NCBI RefSeq assembly: GCF_019443405.1
Contig: NZ_CP080376.1
Coordinates: 558,001 to 622,000, forward strand
Direction: 5' to 3'
Length of the DNA stretch: 64,000 nt
Source: Brevundimonas sp. PAMC22021
GTDB lineage: Bacteria > Pseudomonadota > Alphaproteobacteria > Caulobacterales > Caulobacteraceae
Every line of letters begins with the position of its first letter. Within the stretch, counting starts at the first letter, position 1. Below the pieces are notes generated by a model. It did not search any database. It saw only the letters and a list, made by a program, of their open reading frames with translations, and had not been told where the DNA came from. Below, one piece after another: positions 7,806-16,930 of the stretch. A program made the position numbers and the translations under genes.

Positions 7806-9140
7806 ATGACCCAGACATTCGACCTGATCGTTCGTGGCGGCGAAGTGGTGAACCACGCGGGGCGCGGCTTGGCGGACGTGGGCGTGCGCGACGGACGCAT
7901 CGCCGCGATCGGCGACCTGTCCCAGGCCTCGGCCGGAGAGGTGCTGGACGCCGCCGGCCTGACCGTCCTGCCCGGCGTGATCGACACCCAGGTTCACTTC
8001 CGCGAGCCGGGTTTGGAGTGGAAGGAAGATCTGGAAACCGGATCGCGCGCCGCGGCGCTCGGCGGCGTGGTCGCGGTGTTCGAGATGCCGAACACCAATC
8101 CCAACACCACCGATCCGGACACCCTGGCGGACAAGCTGGCCCGCGCCCGAGATCGGATGTGGACCGACCACGCCTTTTACGTCGGCGGCACGCACGAGAA
8201 CGCGGCCTTTCTGGGCGAGCTTGAGCGGCTGCCTGGCTGCTGCGGCATCAAGGTGTTCATGGGCGCATCCACCGGCGACCTGCTGGTCGCCGACGACGAC
8301 GGCGTGCGCGAGGTGCTGAAGCACACCCAACGCCGCGCCACCTTCCATTCCGAGGACGAATACCGTCTGGCCGAGCGGCGCGAACTGGCCCGCCCCGGCG
8401 ACTGGACCAGCCACCCTGAGGTGCGCGACGCCGAAAGCGCCATCCAGTCCACCCGCCGCCTGGTACGACTGGCGCGCGAGGTGGGGCGGCGCATCCACAT
8501 CCTGCACGTCACCACCGCCGACGAGATCGCCTTTCTGGCCGACCACAAGGACGTGGCGACGGTGGAGGTCACGCCCCAGCACCTGACCCTGGTCGCGCCC
8601 GAGGCCTATCAACGGCTGAAGGGGCTGGCCCAGATGAACCCGCCGATCCGCTCGGCCGAGCATGTCGCGGGCCTGTGGCATGCCATTCAAGGCGGCGTTG
8701 CCGACGTGCTGGGCTCGGACCATGCGCCGCATACGCTGGAGGAAAAGGCCCGGCCCTATCCCGCCTCGCCCTCGGGCATGCCCGGGGTGCAGACGCTGGT
8801 GCCGGTCATGCTGACCCATGTGGCGAACGGCCGGCTCAGCCTGGAGCGGTTCGTGGACCTGACCTCGGCCGGGGCGCAGCGCATCTTCAACATCGCCGGC
8901 AAGGGGCGACTGGCCGAAGGCTATGACGCCGACCTGACGATCGTGGACCTCAATGCCCGCCGCACCATCAAGGCCGAGGATCAGGCCAGCCGCTGCGGCT
9001 GGACCCCCTTCGACGGCTTCGAGGCCACCGGCTGGCCGATGGTGACGGTGGTGCGCGGACGGGTGGTGATGCAGGACGGCGAACTGATCGGCCAGGCGCA
9101 CGGCCGGCCGGTGCGCTTTTCCGAGACCCTGGACGCCTGA
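7806..9140 (+). CDS. pyrC: dihydroorotase (class I, cyclic amidohydrolase)
   Basis: A 444-aa amidohydrolase that should convert carbamoyl-aspartate to dihydroorotate in pyrimidine synthesis. Seen: the beta-strand 1 motif DTQVHFREPG (residues 60-69), a candidate carbamylated lysine K149 in GIKVFMGASTG, metal-binding His in TFHSEDE and ILHVTTADE, and the catalytic Asp in LGSDHAPHTLEEK. Odd: the first histidine of the usual DxHxH motif is Gln62. The closely related allantoinases and hydantoinases keep HxH, so substrate is less certain than family. The start is the ATG at 7806, just after the divergent gene's promoter gap. Confidence 0.85.
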   Translation: MTQTFDLIVRGGEVVNHAGRGLADVGVRDGRIAAIGDLSQASAGEVLDAAGLTVLPGVIDTQVHFREPGLEWKEDLETGSRAAALGGVVAVFEMPNTNPNTTDPDTLADKLARARDRMWTDHAFYVGGTHENAAFLGELERLPGCCGIKVFMGASTGDLLVADDDGVREVLKHTQRRATFHSEDEYRLAERRELARPGDWTSHPEVRDAESAIQSTRRLVRLAREVGRRIHILHVTTADEIAFLADHKDVATVEVTPQHLTLVAPEAYQRLKGLAQMNPPIRSAEHVAGLWHAIQGGVADVLGSDHAPHTLEEKARPYPASPSGMPGVQTLVPVMLTHVANGRLSLERFVDLTSAGAQRIFNIAGKGRLAEGYDADLTIVDLNARRTIKAEDQASRCGWTPFDGFEATGWPMVTVVRGRVVMQDGELIGQAHGRPVRFSETLDA

Positions 9141-9144
9141 AGGC

Positions 9145-10077
9145 TCAGCGTGCGGGCGTATGCTCGCGGATAAAGGTCGCCACGTCTTCGGCCACGCCCG
9201 GCCCAAGCGGGAGGTCGGGCGCGACATAGGCGGCCATATTGGCCTGAGGGTCGGCCGGCGCGGTCTTCAGCACATGGTTGACGCCCGGCCAGATCACCAG
9301 CGTGGCGTCGGGCCGAGCCGCCTTCAGCGCCTGGGCGTCCGTCTCCCGGGTTTGCAGGTCGGTCTCGCCTTGGCCGATGAAGACCGGACCTCGGTAGCGG
9401 CTTAGCGCCTCGGCGGGGTCCAGCACCGCCCAGCTGGCGAGATAAGGCTGCACCGAGGGCCGAAAGGCGGAAGCCAGCGCAGGCGGCACGTCCGTGACCG
9501 TCTCGCCCCTTTCCAGCCGATCCAGGATCGACAGCGCCTGACCGCGCACCGGCTCGGGCGCCGCGCCGAACTGTTCGCGCATGACGGTCATCGCGGGGCG
9601 TCCCGCTCCCGACAGCAGCACCAGGCCGCAAATCTCGGAATTGTTCTCGGCCGCCAACGTCGCGACCAAGGCGCCTTCGCTGTGGCCGATCAGCCAGGCG
9701 CAGGGCCGGCCCGTCCGCCGCACGGCTTCGCTCGTCCAGGCGCGGGCGTCGGCGACATAGTCGTTGAAGCGCAGCTCGGCTTCGCTCCTGGCCGCCCCGG
9801 CGCTGGCGCCGATCCCACGCTTGTCGATGCGCAGGCTGACGATTCCCTCCGCCGCCAAGCCCTCGGCCAGCAGGCGATAGGTCGCCGCCCGGACGCCCAG
9901 CGGATTGTCGCCGTCCCGATCCGTCGGCCCCGATCCCGGCAGGATCACCGCCACGGCCGAGGCTTCGCCGTCCGGCGTCAGCAGCGTCCCGTGCAACGGC
10001 GCCGGCTGGGCGGGCAGGACGATGTCTTCGGCAGCGAGCCCCGCCATGAAGACGGCCGCCATGATCGATCCCAGCAT
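9145..10077 (-). CDS. secreted alpha/beta hydrolase
   Basis: A 310-aa alpha/beta-hydrolase. The start at 10077 has GGGAGGG nine bases upstream and gives an N-terminal hydrophobic signal (MLGSIMAAVFMAGLA). Visible hydrolase features: ILPGSGPTDRDGDNPLG near the oxyanion hole, IGHSEGA with the nucleophilic serine, and a C-terminal WPGVNHVLK with the likely catalytic histidine. The arrangement (PGSGPxDRDGN-like and RIDKRGIGxS) resembles YkfB/YqkD-type secreted esterases. Substrate is unknown. It is convergent with the dihydroorotase gene (4 bases between the ends). Confidence 0.78.
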   Translation of the reverse strand: MLGSIMAAVFMAGLAAEDIVLPAQPAPLHGTLLTPDGEASAVAVILPGSGPTDRDGDNPLGVRAATYRLLAEGLAAEGIVSLRIDKRGIGASAGAARSEAELRFNDYVADARAWTSEAVRRTGRPCAWLIGHSEGALVATLAAENNSEICGLVLLSGAGRPAMTVMREQFGAAPEPVRGQALSILDRLERGETVTDVPPALASAFRPSVQPYLASWAVLDPAEALSRYRGPVFIGQGETDLQTRETDAQALKAARPDATLVIWPGVNHVLKTAPADPQANMAAYVAPDLPLGPGVAEDVATFIREHTPAR

Positions 10078-10199
10078 TGCAAACCCTCCCGTTGCCGGCA
10101 GGAGCGGACCACAACGAGGCGAGGCAGACAAGGCTTGGCGGCGCCGGTGGAAGCGTCGCTCGACCGAGGGACTAGCGCTGCAGCCTGGGAGGCGCCGGC

Positions 10200-10586
10200 C
10201 TAGATCGAGAAGCTTACGCCGCAGCCGCAGGAGGAGGCTGCGTTGGGGTTGTTCACCACGAACTGGGCGCCGGCCAGTTCGTCGACAAAGGCGATCTCCG
10301 AGCCCTTCAGGAAGGGCACGGAGACGGGATCGACCAGGGCGGCCTGCCCGTCGGCTTCAATGCGCAGATCGTCGCCCTCGGCGCTCTCGACCAGCTCAAA
10401 GCGGTACTGGAAGCCCGAGCAGCCGCCGCCGTCCACCGCCACCCGCAGCATCAGGGCGCGGCCCTCGATCTGCGACAGCTTGGCCAGCCGCCTGGCCGCG
10501 CTGGACGCCAGGCGAATGCCTTCGGGCGCGCGTGCGGAGACGGCGAAGGCGGGTGTGGACGGTTCTGTGGATTGGACGCTGCTCAC
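10200..10586 (-). CDS. erpA: iron-sulfur cluster insertion protein ErpA
   Basis: A 128-aa A-type carrier that delivers Fe-S clusters to apoproteins. The three cluster cysteines are present: one in [12 protein letters not shown] and the pair in the C-terminal [11 protein letters not shown]. The extra 20 N-terminal residues are variable. Divergent from the dGTPase gene with only about 57 bases between starts. No other isc/suf gene is in the window, so it stands alone as often in this group. IscA and ErpA are hard to separate by eye; ErpA is favoured by the stand-alone position. Confidence 0.88.
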   Translation of the reverse strand: MSSVQSTEPSTPAFAVSARAPEGIRLASSAARRLAKLSQIEGRALMLRVAVDGGGCSGFQYRFELVESAEGDDLRIEADGQAALVDPVSVPFLKGSEIAFVDELAGAQFVVNNPNAASSCGCGVSFSI

Positions 10587-10643
10587 GGCGGTCTATATGA
10601 GGCGCAGGCGGGCGAGCGCCAAGGCCCGCGGCCATCACATTGC

Positions 10644-11846
10644 GTGCGTGACCCTTTGAGCCAGACGCCTCTCGCCCCCTATGCCGAACGCGCCGACGCC
10701 TCGCGCGGGCGACGTTTCCCCGAACCGCCCAGCCGCACCCGCACCGCCTTCGCGCGCGACCGCGACCGTATCATCCATGCGACGGCCTTTCGCCGGCTGA
10801 AGGAGAAGACCCAGGTCTTCGTGGCGCACGAGGGCGATCATTACCGCACCCGCCTGACGCACAGCCTGGAGGTGGCGCAGATCGCGCGGTCGCTGGCCCA
10901 CGCGCTGCGCCTCGACCACGACCTGGCCGAGACCATCGCCCTGGCGCACGACCTGGGCCATCCGCCTTTCGCCCACGCCGGTGAGGACGAGCTGGTGGTG
11001 CAGATGGTGGGCCACGGCGGCTTCGACCACAACGTCCAGAGCTTTCGCGTCGTCACCGAGCTCGAGCACCGCTATCCGCAATTCGTCGGCCTGAACCTGT
11101 CGTGGGAGACGGTGGAGGGGGTGATCAAGCACAACGGCCCGGTCACCCAGCGGCTGGACGAGCCGGCCTGGTCGTCGGTGCGCGCCTATGTCGAAGGCGG
11201 GGCGGCGGGATGGGACCTGCGGCTGGGCGGCTTCGCCTCGCTGGAAGCCCAGTGCGCGGCCATCGCCGACGACATCGCCTACAACAACCACGACGTGGAC
11301 GACGGGGTTCAGGCGGGGCTGATCACCCTGGGCGAGCTGGCGAGCGTGCCAATCATCGGCCCGATCCTCAGCGAGGTGCGGCGCGACTGGCCGGGCGTCG
11401 ACGACCGGATGCTGCGGCTGGAGGCGGTCCGGCGCATGATCGGCGTCATGGTCGAGGACGTGCTGAACGAAACGGCGCGGCGGATCGAGGAAGACCGCAT
11501 CGGCTCGGTGGAAGATGTGCGCACGGCCGGGCGCACGCTGGTGGACTTCTCGCCCGCGCTTAAGGCCGAGCTCGGCGTGCTGCGTCGCTTCCTGTTCGAG
11601 CGGATGTATCGCCATTACCGCGTCAACCGGACCCGCAGCCAGGCGCGGCGCATGCTGGCGCAGCTGTTTCAGCTGTTCATGGAGGAGCCGGAGGTCATGC
11701 CGCCGGAGTGGGGCGACCCCGCGCGCACCGAGGACCGCGACGCCCGCGCCCGCGCGATCTGCGACTACATCGCCGGCATGACCGACCGCTACGCCATCGA
11801 GGTCCACAAGAAGCTGTTCAGCCTCGACCTCGCGCTGGATCTGTGA
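10644..11846 (+). CDS. dgt: deoxyguanosinetriphosphate triphosphohydrolase-like protein
   Basis: A roughly 400-aa HD-domain phosphohydrolase of the dGTPase type 2 family, cleaving dNTP to nucleoside and triphosphate. The conserved regions are clear: [22 protein letters not shown], the metal ligands in [18 protein letters not shown] and [14 protein letters not shown], and [13 protein letters not shown]. No good ribosome site is visible; I used the GTG at 10644, while a TTG at 10656 ([14 protein letters not shown]) matches the usual N-terminus at least as well. It is followed by the SPOR protein gene after about 80 bases. Confidence 0.88.
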   Translation: MRDPLSQTPLAPYAERADASRGRRFPEPPSRTRTAFARDRDRIIHATAFRRLKEKTQVFVAHEGDHYRTRLTHSLEVAQIARSLAHALRLDHDLAETIALAHDLGHPPFAHAGEDELVVQMVGHGGFDHNVQSFRVVTELEHRYPQFVGLNLSWETVEGVIKHNGPVTQRLDEPAWSSVRAYVEGGAAGWDLRLGGFASLEAQCAAIADDIAYNNHDVDDGVQAGLITLGELASVPIIGPILSEVRRDWPGVDDRMLRLEAVRRMIGVMVEDVLNETARRIEEDRIGSVEDVRTAGRTLVDFSPALKAELGVLRRFLFERMYRHYRVNRTRSQARRMLAQLFQLFMEEPEVMPPEWGDPARTEDRDARARAICDYIAGMTDRYAIEVHKKLFSLDLALDL

Positions 11847-11925
11847 TTCGTAAGCGGGGGATGGCGGGCTAAACTGTGTGACCCCTGGCGCCGATTCGCG
11901 CGGGGGATCGAGGCGGAGCGCGACC

Positions 11926-12732
11926 ATGTCATTCGACGACAATTCCCGGAACCAGGATCGTGGCCAGGATCGTGAAAGGGGCGCCTATACGCCGCCGACG
12001 GACGATGACGACCTGCCGTTTCGCCGCAACGCCTTCGATCCGCGTCAGGAGCGCGGCTATACGACCGGCGCGCGCAAGGCGCCGCCCGTCACCCTGATCG
12101 TCAGCGCGGCGGTGCTGCTGCTGCTGATCGTGGCTGTGATCTTCTTCTATCGCTCGGGCCTGCGCTCCTCGACCGACGCGCCGCCGGCCGTGGGCCAGCC
12201 GGTCGGAGAGATGACCACCCCTGCGCCGGTCGAGGCCCAGCCGGTCGATCCGGCCGAGGGCGTGCGCGTCTATCGCGACGAGACCGAAGCGACCGACGCG
12301 GCCCCGACCTTCACGGCTCCGCCCGAGACGCCCCAGCCGCGCCCGACCGCGCCTGCTCCGGCGCCGGTCACCGGCCAGGGCCTGCCGCCCGCCGCCGCGC
12401 CGGCGAGGCCCGCGCCCGCGCGCCCGGCTGAGACCGCTCCGCGTCCGGCGCCGGCTCCGGCCGAAAAGGCCGCGCCTGCGACCGCCGCTACCGGATCGTC
12501 GGGCGTGCAGATCGGCGCCTTCTCCTCGACCGCCATCGCCGACCGGGAATACGCCGCCGTGGCCGCACGCTTCGGTTCTTATGCGTCCGGCGCGCAGAAG
12601 CGGGTGCAGGAGGTGACGGCCTCCAACGGCTCCACCGTCTATCGGACGACCTTCTCCGGCCTGTCGCGAGAGCGGGCGACCGCCCTCTGCAATGCGCTGA
12701 AGGCCGCGGGCCGCGACTGCATCGTCCGGTGA
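11926..12732 (+). CDS. SPOR-domain membrane protein
   Basis: A 268-aa bitopic protein. Order: charged cytoplasmic N-terminus (to about 45), transmembrane helix (about 51-72, LIVSAAVLLLLIVAVIFFY), a Pro/Ala-rich periplasmic linker (75-185), and a C-terminal SPOR domain starting at VQIGAFSSTAIADREYAA and ending ALCNALKAAGRDCIVR. SPOR domains bind denuded peptidoglycan glycan strands at division sites. Start at ATG 11926 with GGAG nine bases upstream. It overlaps the next gene by GTGA, and that gene is the glucosaminidase NagZ, which fits a peptidoglycan role. Confidence 0.85.
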   Translation: MSFDDNSRNQDRGQDRERGAYTPPTDDDDLPFRRNAFDPRQERGYTTGARKAPPVTLIVSAAVLLLLIVAVIFFYRSGLRSSTDAPPAVGQPVGEMTTPAPVEAQPVDPAEGVRVYRDETEATDAAPTFTAPPETPQPRPTAPAPAPVTGQGLPPAAAPARPAPARPAETAPRPAPAPAEKAAPATAATGSSGVQIGAFSSTAIADREYAAVAARFGSYASGAQKRVQEVTASNGSTVYRTTFSGLSRERATALCNALKAAGRDCIVR

Positions 12733-13778
12733 CCACCGCCGCCGTCTACGGCTGTTCCGGGCCTCGGCTGACGGAGGCCGAGCGCGCCTTTTTCGCCGAG
12801 GCGCGACCGTGGGGCTTTATCCTGTTCCGGCGCAACATCGAGACGCCGGAACAGGTGCGGGCGTTGACCGACGACCTGCGCGCCGCGATCGGCGACCGCG
12901 ACGCGCCCGTCCTGATCGATCAGGAAGGCGGCCGGGTCCAGCGCATGGGCCCGCCGCACTGGCCGAAGTACCCGCCCGGCGCCGCCTATCTGCAGGCGGC
13001 CCACGATCCGCTGAAGGCCCGCGCGCTGGTGCGGCTGGGCGCCCGGCTGATGGCGCATGACCTGCGCGAGGTCGGCGTCACGGTGGATTGCGCGCCGATC
13101 GTCGATGTTCCGGTGCCCGGCGCCCACGACATCATCGGCGACCGCGCCTATGCGTCCGATCCTGCGATGGTGGCGCAGCTCGCGCGCGCGGCGGCGGAGG
13201 GACTGCTGGCCGGCGGCGTCCTGCCGGTGATCAAGCACATGCCCGGCCATGGGCGCGCGTTCGCCGACAGCCACAAGGCGCTGCCGGTGGTGCATGCCGA
13301 CCTGGAGACGCTGGACGCCTGGGACTTCGCGCCGTTCAGGGCGCTGTCGGACATGCCGGTCGCCATGACCGCGCACGTCGTCTTCACCGCCATCGACAGG
13401 AAACGCCCGGCCACCACGTCCAGAAAGGCCCTACGGCTGATGCGAGAGCGGCTGGGCTTTTCCGGCCTGATCCTGTCGGACGATCTGTCGATGCAGGCCC
13501 TGTCCGGCGGCCTGGACGAGCGGGCGCATGCGGCGCTAAAGGCCGGGTGCGACATCGTCCTGCACTGCAACGGCGACATGGCCGAGATGCAGGCGGTGGC
13601 CTCGTCCGTCGGCAAGCTGAAGGGCCGGGCGAGGGCGCGGGCCGAAGCCGCCCTGGCCCGCATCGTTCGATCGCCCGAGCCGCTGGACGCCTCCGCCGCC
13701 CACGCCCGATTCCACCAGGCCATGGTCGGCCGGACCGAGGCCGCATCCGGCCCGGACGTGGGGGAGGCCCCGGCGTGA
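12729..13778 (+). CDS. nagZ: beta-N-acetylhexosaminidase NagZ (GH3)
   Basis: NagZ (349 aa) removes N-acetylglucosamine from recycled muropeptides in the cytoplasm. GH3 signatures are clear: LIDQEGGRVQRM, then the catalytic His/Asp loop KHMPGHGRAFADSHKALPVV, and LILSDDLSMQALSGG containing the nucleophilic aspartate. No signal peptide, as expected. The GTG start overlaps the SPOR gene stop (GTGA). Its own stop is overlapped by a possible small repeat-encoded frame, then scpA. Confidence 0.93.
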   Translation: MTTAAVYGCSGPRLTEAERAFFAEARPWGFILFRRNIETPEQVRALTDDLRAAIGDRDAPVLIDQEGGRVQRMGPPHWPKYPPGAAYLQAAHDPLKARALVRLGARLMAHDLREVGVTVDCAPIVDVPVPGAHDIIGDRAYASDPAMVAQLARAAAEGLLAGGVLPVIKHMPGHGRAFADSHKALPVVHADLETLDAWDFAPFRALSDMPVAMTAHVVFTAIDRKRPATTSRKALRLMRERLGFSGLILSDDLSMQALSGGLDERAHAALKAGCDIVLHCNGDMAEMQAVASSVGKLKGRARARAEAALARIVRSPEPLDASAAHARFHQAMVGRTEAASGPDVGEAPA

Positions 13779-13891
13779 CCGCCGACCAGACCGGCCTCAA
13801 GCAGCGCGACGCGAAGCAGGCCACCCTCGGCCTCAAGCAGCACGACGCGAGGCAGGCCACCTTCGGCCTCAAGCAGCGCGACGCGCGGTAG
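13775..13891 (+). CDS. possible 38-aa repeat peptide between nagZ and scpA
   Basis: A GTG overlapping the nagZ stop (GTGA) opens a frame of 38 codons, MTADQT followed by GLKQRDAKQATL, GLKQHDARQATF and GLKQRDAR, ending in TAG 11 bases before scpA. The three near-identical 12-residue units come from a 36-bp tandem repeat. In-frame repeat length and the tight junction favour translation, but there is no independent evidence that a protein is made. I do not recognise the peptide. Confidence 0.3.
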   Translation: MTADQTGLKQRDAKQATLGLKQHDARQATFGLKQRDAR

Positions 13892-13894
13892 GCC
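13793..13894 (+). repeat. 36-bp tandem repeat, 2.8 copies
   Basis: Units at 13793-13828, 13829-13864 and a partial one at 13865-13894, each starting GGCCTCAAGCAGC and differing at only a few positions. It occupies most of the nagZ-scpA spacer. A multiple of three keeps one frame open through all copies. No spacers between units, so it is not a CRISPR array. Confidence 0.9.
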
Positions 13895-13902
13895 AAAGAA
13901 GA

Positions 13903-14721
13903 ATGCAGCCGTTCCAGCCCGATCTCGACTTCTCGGCCGCCGAACAGGCCGCGCCGAAGGAGGCGTTCGTGGTCGATCTCGACGGCTATGAAGGACCGCT
14001 GCACGTGCTGCTCGAGCTGGCGCGGCATCAGCGGGTCGATCTGCTGAAGCTGTCGATCACCGAACTGGCCGAACAGTATCTGCGGTTCGTTCATGAGGCG
14101 CGCCGGCGCAACTTCGCCCTGGCCGCGGACTACCTCGTGATGGCGTCGTGGCTCGCTTATCTGAAGTCGCGCCTGCTGCTGCCCCGCACCGAGCCCGGCA
14201 AGCCCGAGGAGCCGCCGGCCGAAGAAATGGCGGCCGCGCTCGCCTATCGGCTGAGAAAGCTGGAGGCGATCCGGCGCGGGGCCGACGCCCTGGTGGAGCG
14301 GCCGCAGCTGAAGCGGGACGTCTTTACCCGCGGCGATCCGGAGCAGATCGTCATCACGCCCTCCGACCGGATCGAGGCCAGCCTGTATGAGCTGATGACC
14401 GCCTATGTCTCACAGCGCGAGAAGCAGGCCCGGCGCCGCTACGCCCCGACCGCCAGGGTCGAGGCCTTTGCGCTGGAGGCGGCGCGCGACTGGCTGCGCG
14501 AGGTCATGCCGCGCCTGTCCGACTGGACGCCGCTGGATCGGGTCGCGCCCAGGCGCACCGAAGAGGACGGTCCCACCCAGGCCAGCTACGTCGCCTCGAC
14601 CCTGTCGGCCAGCCTGGAACTGGTCAAGGAGGGCGCCATGGACGTGCGCCAGTCGCGGCCGTTCGACGACTTGTTGCTGAAGCGGCGGCAAGCGGGGCAG
14701 CCGCTGGAGCTGACGCCGTGA
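13903..14721 (+). CDS. scpA: segregation and condensation protein A
   Basis: ScpA (272 aa) is the kleisin subunit of the SMC-ScpAB condensin complex. Seen: the N-terminal kleisin start FVVDLDGYEGPLHVLLELAR, then VDLLKLSITELAEQYLRFV and ADYLVMASWLAYLKSRLLLP, all family hallmarks; the C-terminal winged helix includes VASTLSASLELVKEGAMDVRQ and FDDLLLKRR. An AAAGAAGA precedes the ATG. Its stop overlaps the scpB start (GTGA), the normal pairing. Confidence 0.95.
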   Translation: MQPFQPDLDFSAAEQAAPKEAFVVDLDGYEGPLHVLLELARHQRVDLLKLSITELAEQYLRFVHEARRRNFALAADYLVMASWLAYLKSRLLLPRTEPGKPEEPPAEEMAAALAYRLRKLEAIRRGADALVERPQLKRDVFTRGDPEQIVITPSDRIEASLYELMTAYVSQREKQARRRYAPTARVEAFALEAARDWLREVMPRLSDWTPLDRVAPRRTEEDGPTQASYVASTLSASLELVKEGAMDVRQSRPFDDLLLKRRQAGQPLELTP

Positions 14722-15362
14722 CGACCGCCCACGAAATCGAGCGCAGGGTGGAGGCCCTGCTGTTCGCTGCGTCTGCGCCGCTCAGCACGGCGGAACTCGC
14801 CGCCCGCCTGCCGGACGGCGCCGACGTGGACGCCGCCATCGCCGCCCTGCGCAAACGCTACACCGGGCGCGGCGTCGAGCTGGATCAGGTGGCCGGCCGC
14901 TGGCGGTTCCGCACGGCCGAGAACCTCGGCTTCCTGATGACGGAGCAGCGGGAGGAGCCGCGCCGCCTTTCGCGCGCGGCGCTGGAGACGCTGGCGATCA
15001 TCGCCTATCACCAGCCCGTCACCCGCGCCGAGATCGAGAGCGTGCGCGGCGTGTCCTTGTCGCGCGGCACCTTGGACGTGCTGCTGGAGATGGGGTTCGT
15101 GCGGCTGCGCGGCCGCAGGCGCACCCCCGGCCGGCCCGTGACCTACGCCACCGCCGACCGCTTCCTTGAGCATTTCGGCCTGGCTGCGCTCTCCGACATG
15201 CCGGGCCTGGCGGAGATGAAGGCGGCCGGACTTCTGGACCTGTCGATGCCGGCCGGCTTCGACGTGCCCGATCCCGGCCGCATGGGCGACGCCGACGAAG
15301 ACCCGCTGGAGCCCGACGACGCGCCCGAGTTCGCCCAGGACTTCGTCGGCGAGGACCGCTAG
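14718..15362 (+). CDS. scpB: segregation and condensation protein B
   Basis: ScpB (214 aa) is the dimeric winged-helix partner of ScpA in condensin. Seen: [22 protein letters not shown], the core [30 protein letters not shown] and [23 protein letters not shown]. The C-terminus after about residue 155 is acidic and variable. GTG start overlapping scpA. Its stop and the stop of convergent ispH share the sequence CTAG. Confidence 0.95.
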   Translation: MTTAHEIERRVEALLFAASAPLSTAELAARLPDGADVDAAIAALRKRYTGRGVELDQVAGRWRFRTAENLGFLMTEQREEPRRLSRAALETLAIIAYHQPVTRAEIESVRGVSLSRGTLDVLLEMGFVRLRGRRRTPGRPVTYATADRFLEHFGLAALSDMPGLAEMKAAGLLDLSMPAGFDVPDPGRMGDADEDPLEPDDAPEFAQDFVGEDR

Positions 15363-16327
15363 GCGGTCAGAACGCGCGGCAGCTTGAAGGTCACGGTCTC
15401 GCGCGCGCCGTCGTCTTCGGTCACGGTAGCGTCGAAGCGGTCGCGCACGGCGTCGATCAGCGCCTCGATCAGCGGTTCGGGGGCTGAGGCGCCGGCGGTG
15501 ACGCCCAGCGTGTCGACACCGTCGAACCAGGCCCAGTCGACCTGGGACGCATCATCGACCAGCCGGGCGTCGCGCGCGCCCGCCCGCATCGCCACCTCGA
15601 CCAGCCGCGCCGAGTTGGACGAGTTCTTGGACCCCACCACCAGCACCAGGTCGCAGTCGGCGCCGAGCCGCTTCACCGCCTCCTGCCGGTTGGTGGTGGC
15701 GTAGCAGATGTCTTCCTTGTGCGGGTCCGGCAGTTCGGGGAAACGCCGCTTCAGGATCGCCAGTATGCCGGCTGTATCGTCCACCGACAGCGTGGTCTGG
15801 GTGGCGTAGGCGAGAGGCGCGTCGCCCGGCCGCTGAACCGTCTCCGCATCCTCTTCGGTCTCGACCAGGGTGATGGCGCCGGGCGGCAGCTGGCCCATGG
15901 TGCCGACCACTTCCGGATGGCCGGCATGGCCGATCAGCAGGATGTGCCGCCCCGCCGCATGGTGCCGCTCGGCCTCCACATGGACCTTGGAGACCAGCGG
16001 GCAGGTGGCGTCCAGGAACAGCATCTCGCGCGAGCGGGCGGTCGCCGGCACCGACTTGGGCACGCCGTGCGCCGAGAACACCACCGGGCGGTCGTCCGGG
16101 CACTCGTCCAGTTCCTTGACGAAAACGGCGCCCAAGCCCTTCAGCCGCTCGACCACATGGCGGTTGTGGACGATCTCGTGCCGGACGAAGACGGGCGCGC
16201 CATACTTCTCCAGCGCCCGCTCGACGATCTGGATCGCCCGGTCCACCCCGGCGCAGAAGCCGCGCGGCGTGGCCAGCCGCACATGCAGCGGACGGCGAGG
16301 CGATGGGGGCGGGACGTGGAGGTTCAT
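15359..16327 (-). CDS. ispH: 4-hydroxy-3-methylbut-2-enyl diphosphate reductase IspH
   Basis: IspH (322 aa) carries out the last step of the MEP isoprenoid pathway, making IPP and DMAPP with a [4Fe-4S] cluster. The three cluster cysteines are in [23 protein letters not shown] and [11 protein letters not shown]. Substrate histidines are in [12 protein letters not shown] and [10 protein letters not shown], and [10 protein letters not shown] is present. Convergent with scpB, the two ends overlapping by the tetranucleotide CTAG. Confidence 0.96.
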   Translation of the reverse strand: MNLHVPPPSPRRPLHVRLATPRGFCAGVDRAIQIVERALEKYGAPVFVRHEIVHNRHVVERLKGLGAVFVKELDECPDDRPVVFSAHGVPKSVPATARSREMLFLDATCPLVSKVHVEAERHHAAGRHILLIGHAGHPEVVGTMGQLPPGAITLVETEEDAETVQRPGDAPLAYATQTTLSVDDTAGILAILKRRFPELPDPHKEDICYATTNRQEAVKRLGADCDLVLVVGSKNSSNSARLVEVAMRAGARDARLVDDASQVDWAWFDGVDTLGVTAGASAPEPLIEALIDAVRDRFDATVTEDDGARETVTFKLPRVLTA

Positions 16328-16472
16328 GACCGCGAACCTAGTCGCTCGCGCGCCCGGCCGCCACCGATCCGCATCGACTCAGGGATACGCAGGCGCGGCC
16401 CTTCGCCACGGCGCTTGATCGCACAAGAAATAGGCGAGCCGCCGCAACAACTTAGCGCCCGATCACGCAGCC

Positions 16473-16501
16473 TTGACCTTCTACGCCCTCGCGGATAGGT
16501 T
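16473..16501 (+). promoter_or_regulatory. candidate promoter of F0 atp operon
   Basis: TTGACC at 16473-16478 followed after 17 bases by TAGGTT resembles a housekeeping promoter with a poor -10. It lies in the 230-base gap between divergent ispH and atpI, which holds no gene I can support. Weak evidence only. Confidence 0.3.
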
Positions 16502-16557
16502 CCGCGCCGAATTCAGACCCGTTCCCGGCGGTTGTCGGGCGCTGATCGTTCAAAGGC

Positions 16558-16926
16558 ATGTCCCCGATGCAGGAATCGCGCGAAGAGGCCATCAAGCGCC
16601 TCACCGAAAGCGCATCCTCGCTCGAGGCGCGCACCGCGCCGCAGGAGTCTGCGGATCTGGCCGCCCACAAGGTGACCGGGGAGGCCTACAAGATCATCGC
16701 CGACCTGATCGGCGGGGTGCTGGTGGGCCTGGGGCTGGGCTTTCTCGCGGACCGGTTCCTTGGAACCACTCCGTGGGGCATCATCGGCGGAGTCCTTCTG
16801 GGCTTCGCCTTGTCGATTTACATGGCGCGCCGCACGGCCAACCGGCTGATGGCGCAGGCGAAGGCGGCGGGGGTCACGGCAAAGCCGATCCCGTTCGAGG
16901 AAGCCGGGGAAGACGAGGACCGATAG
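16558..16926 (+). CDS. atpI: ATP synthase accessory protein AtpI
   Basis: A 122-aa small membrane protein with a charged N-terminus and two transmembrane helices (about residues 48-66 GVLVGLGLGFLADRF and 72-90 GIIGGVLLGFALSIYMA). This is the AtpI/AtpZ architecture that helps c-ring assembly or ion uptake at F-type synthases. Located 4 bases before atpB. An internal ATG three codons downstream is an alternative start. Confidence 0.88.
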   Translation: MSPMQESREEAIKRLTESASSLEARTAPQESADLAAHKVTGEAYKIIADLIGGVLVGLGLGFLADRFLGTTPWGIIGGVLLGFALSIYMARRTANRLMAQAKAAGVTAKPIPFEEAGEDEDR

Positions 16927-16930
16927 GCCC

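Noticed and set aside
7986..8015. Calling the dihydroorotase a pseudogene because of the missing His
   Set aside because: The frame is intact, all other catalytic motifs are present, and I recall similar DTQVH motifs in related alphaproteobacteria.
13793..13894. Possible CRISPR-like repeat array
   Set aside because: Units are directly adjacent 36-bp tandem copies without unique spacers, and no cas genes are present.
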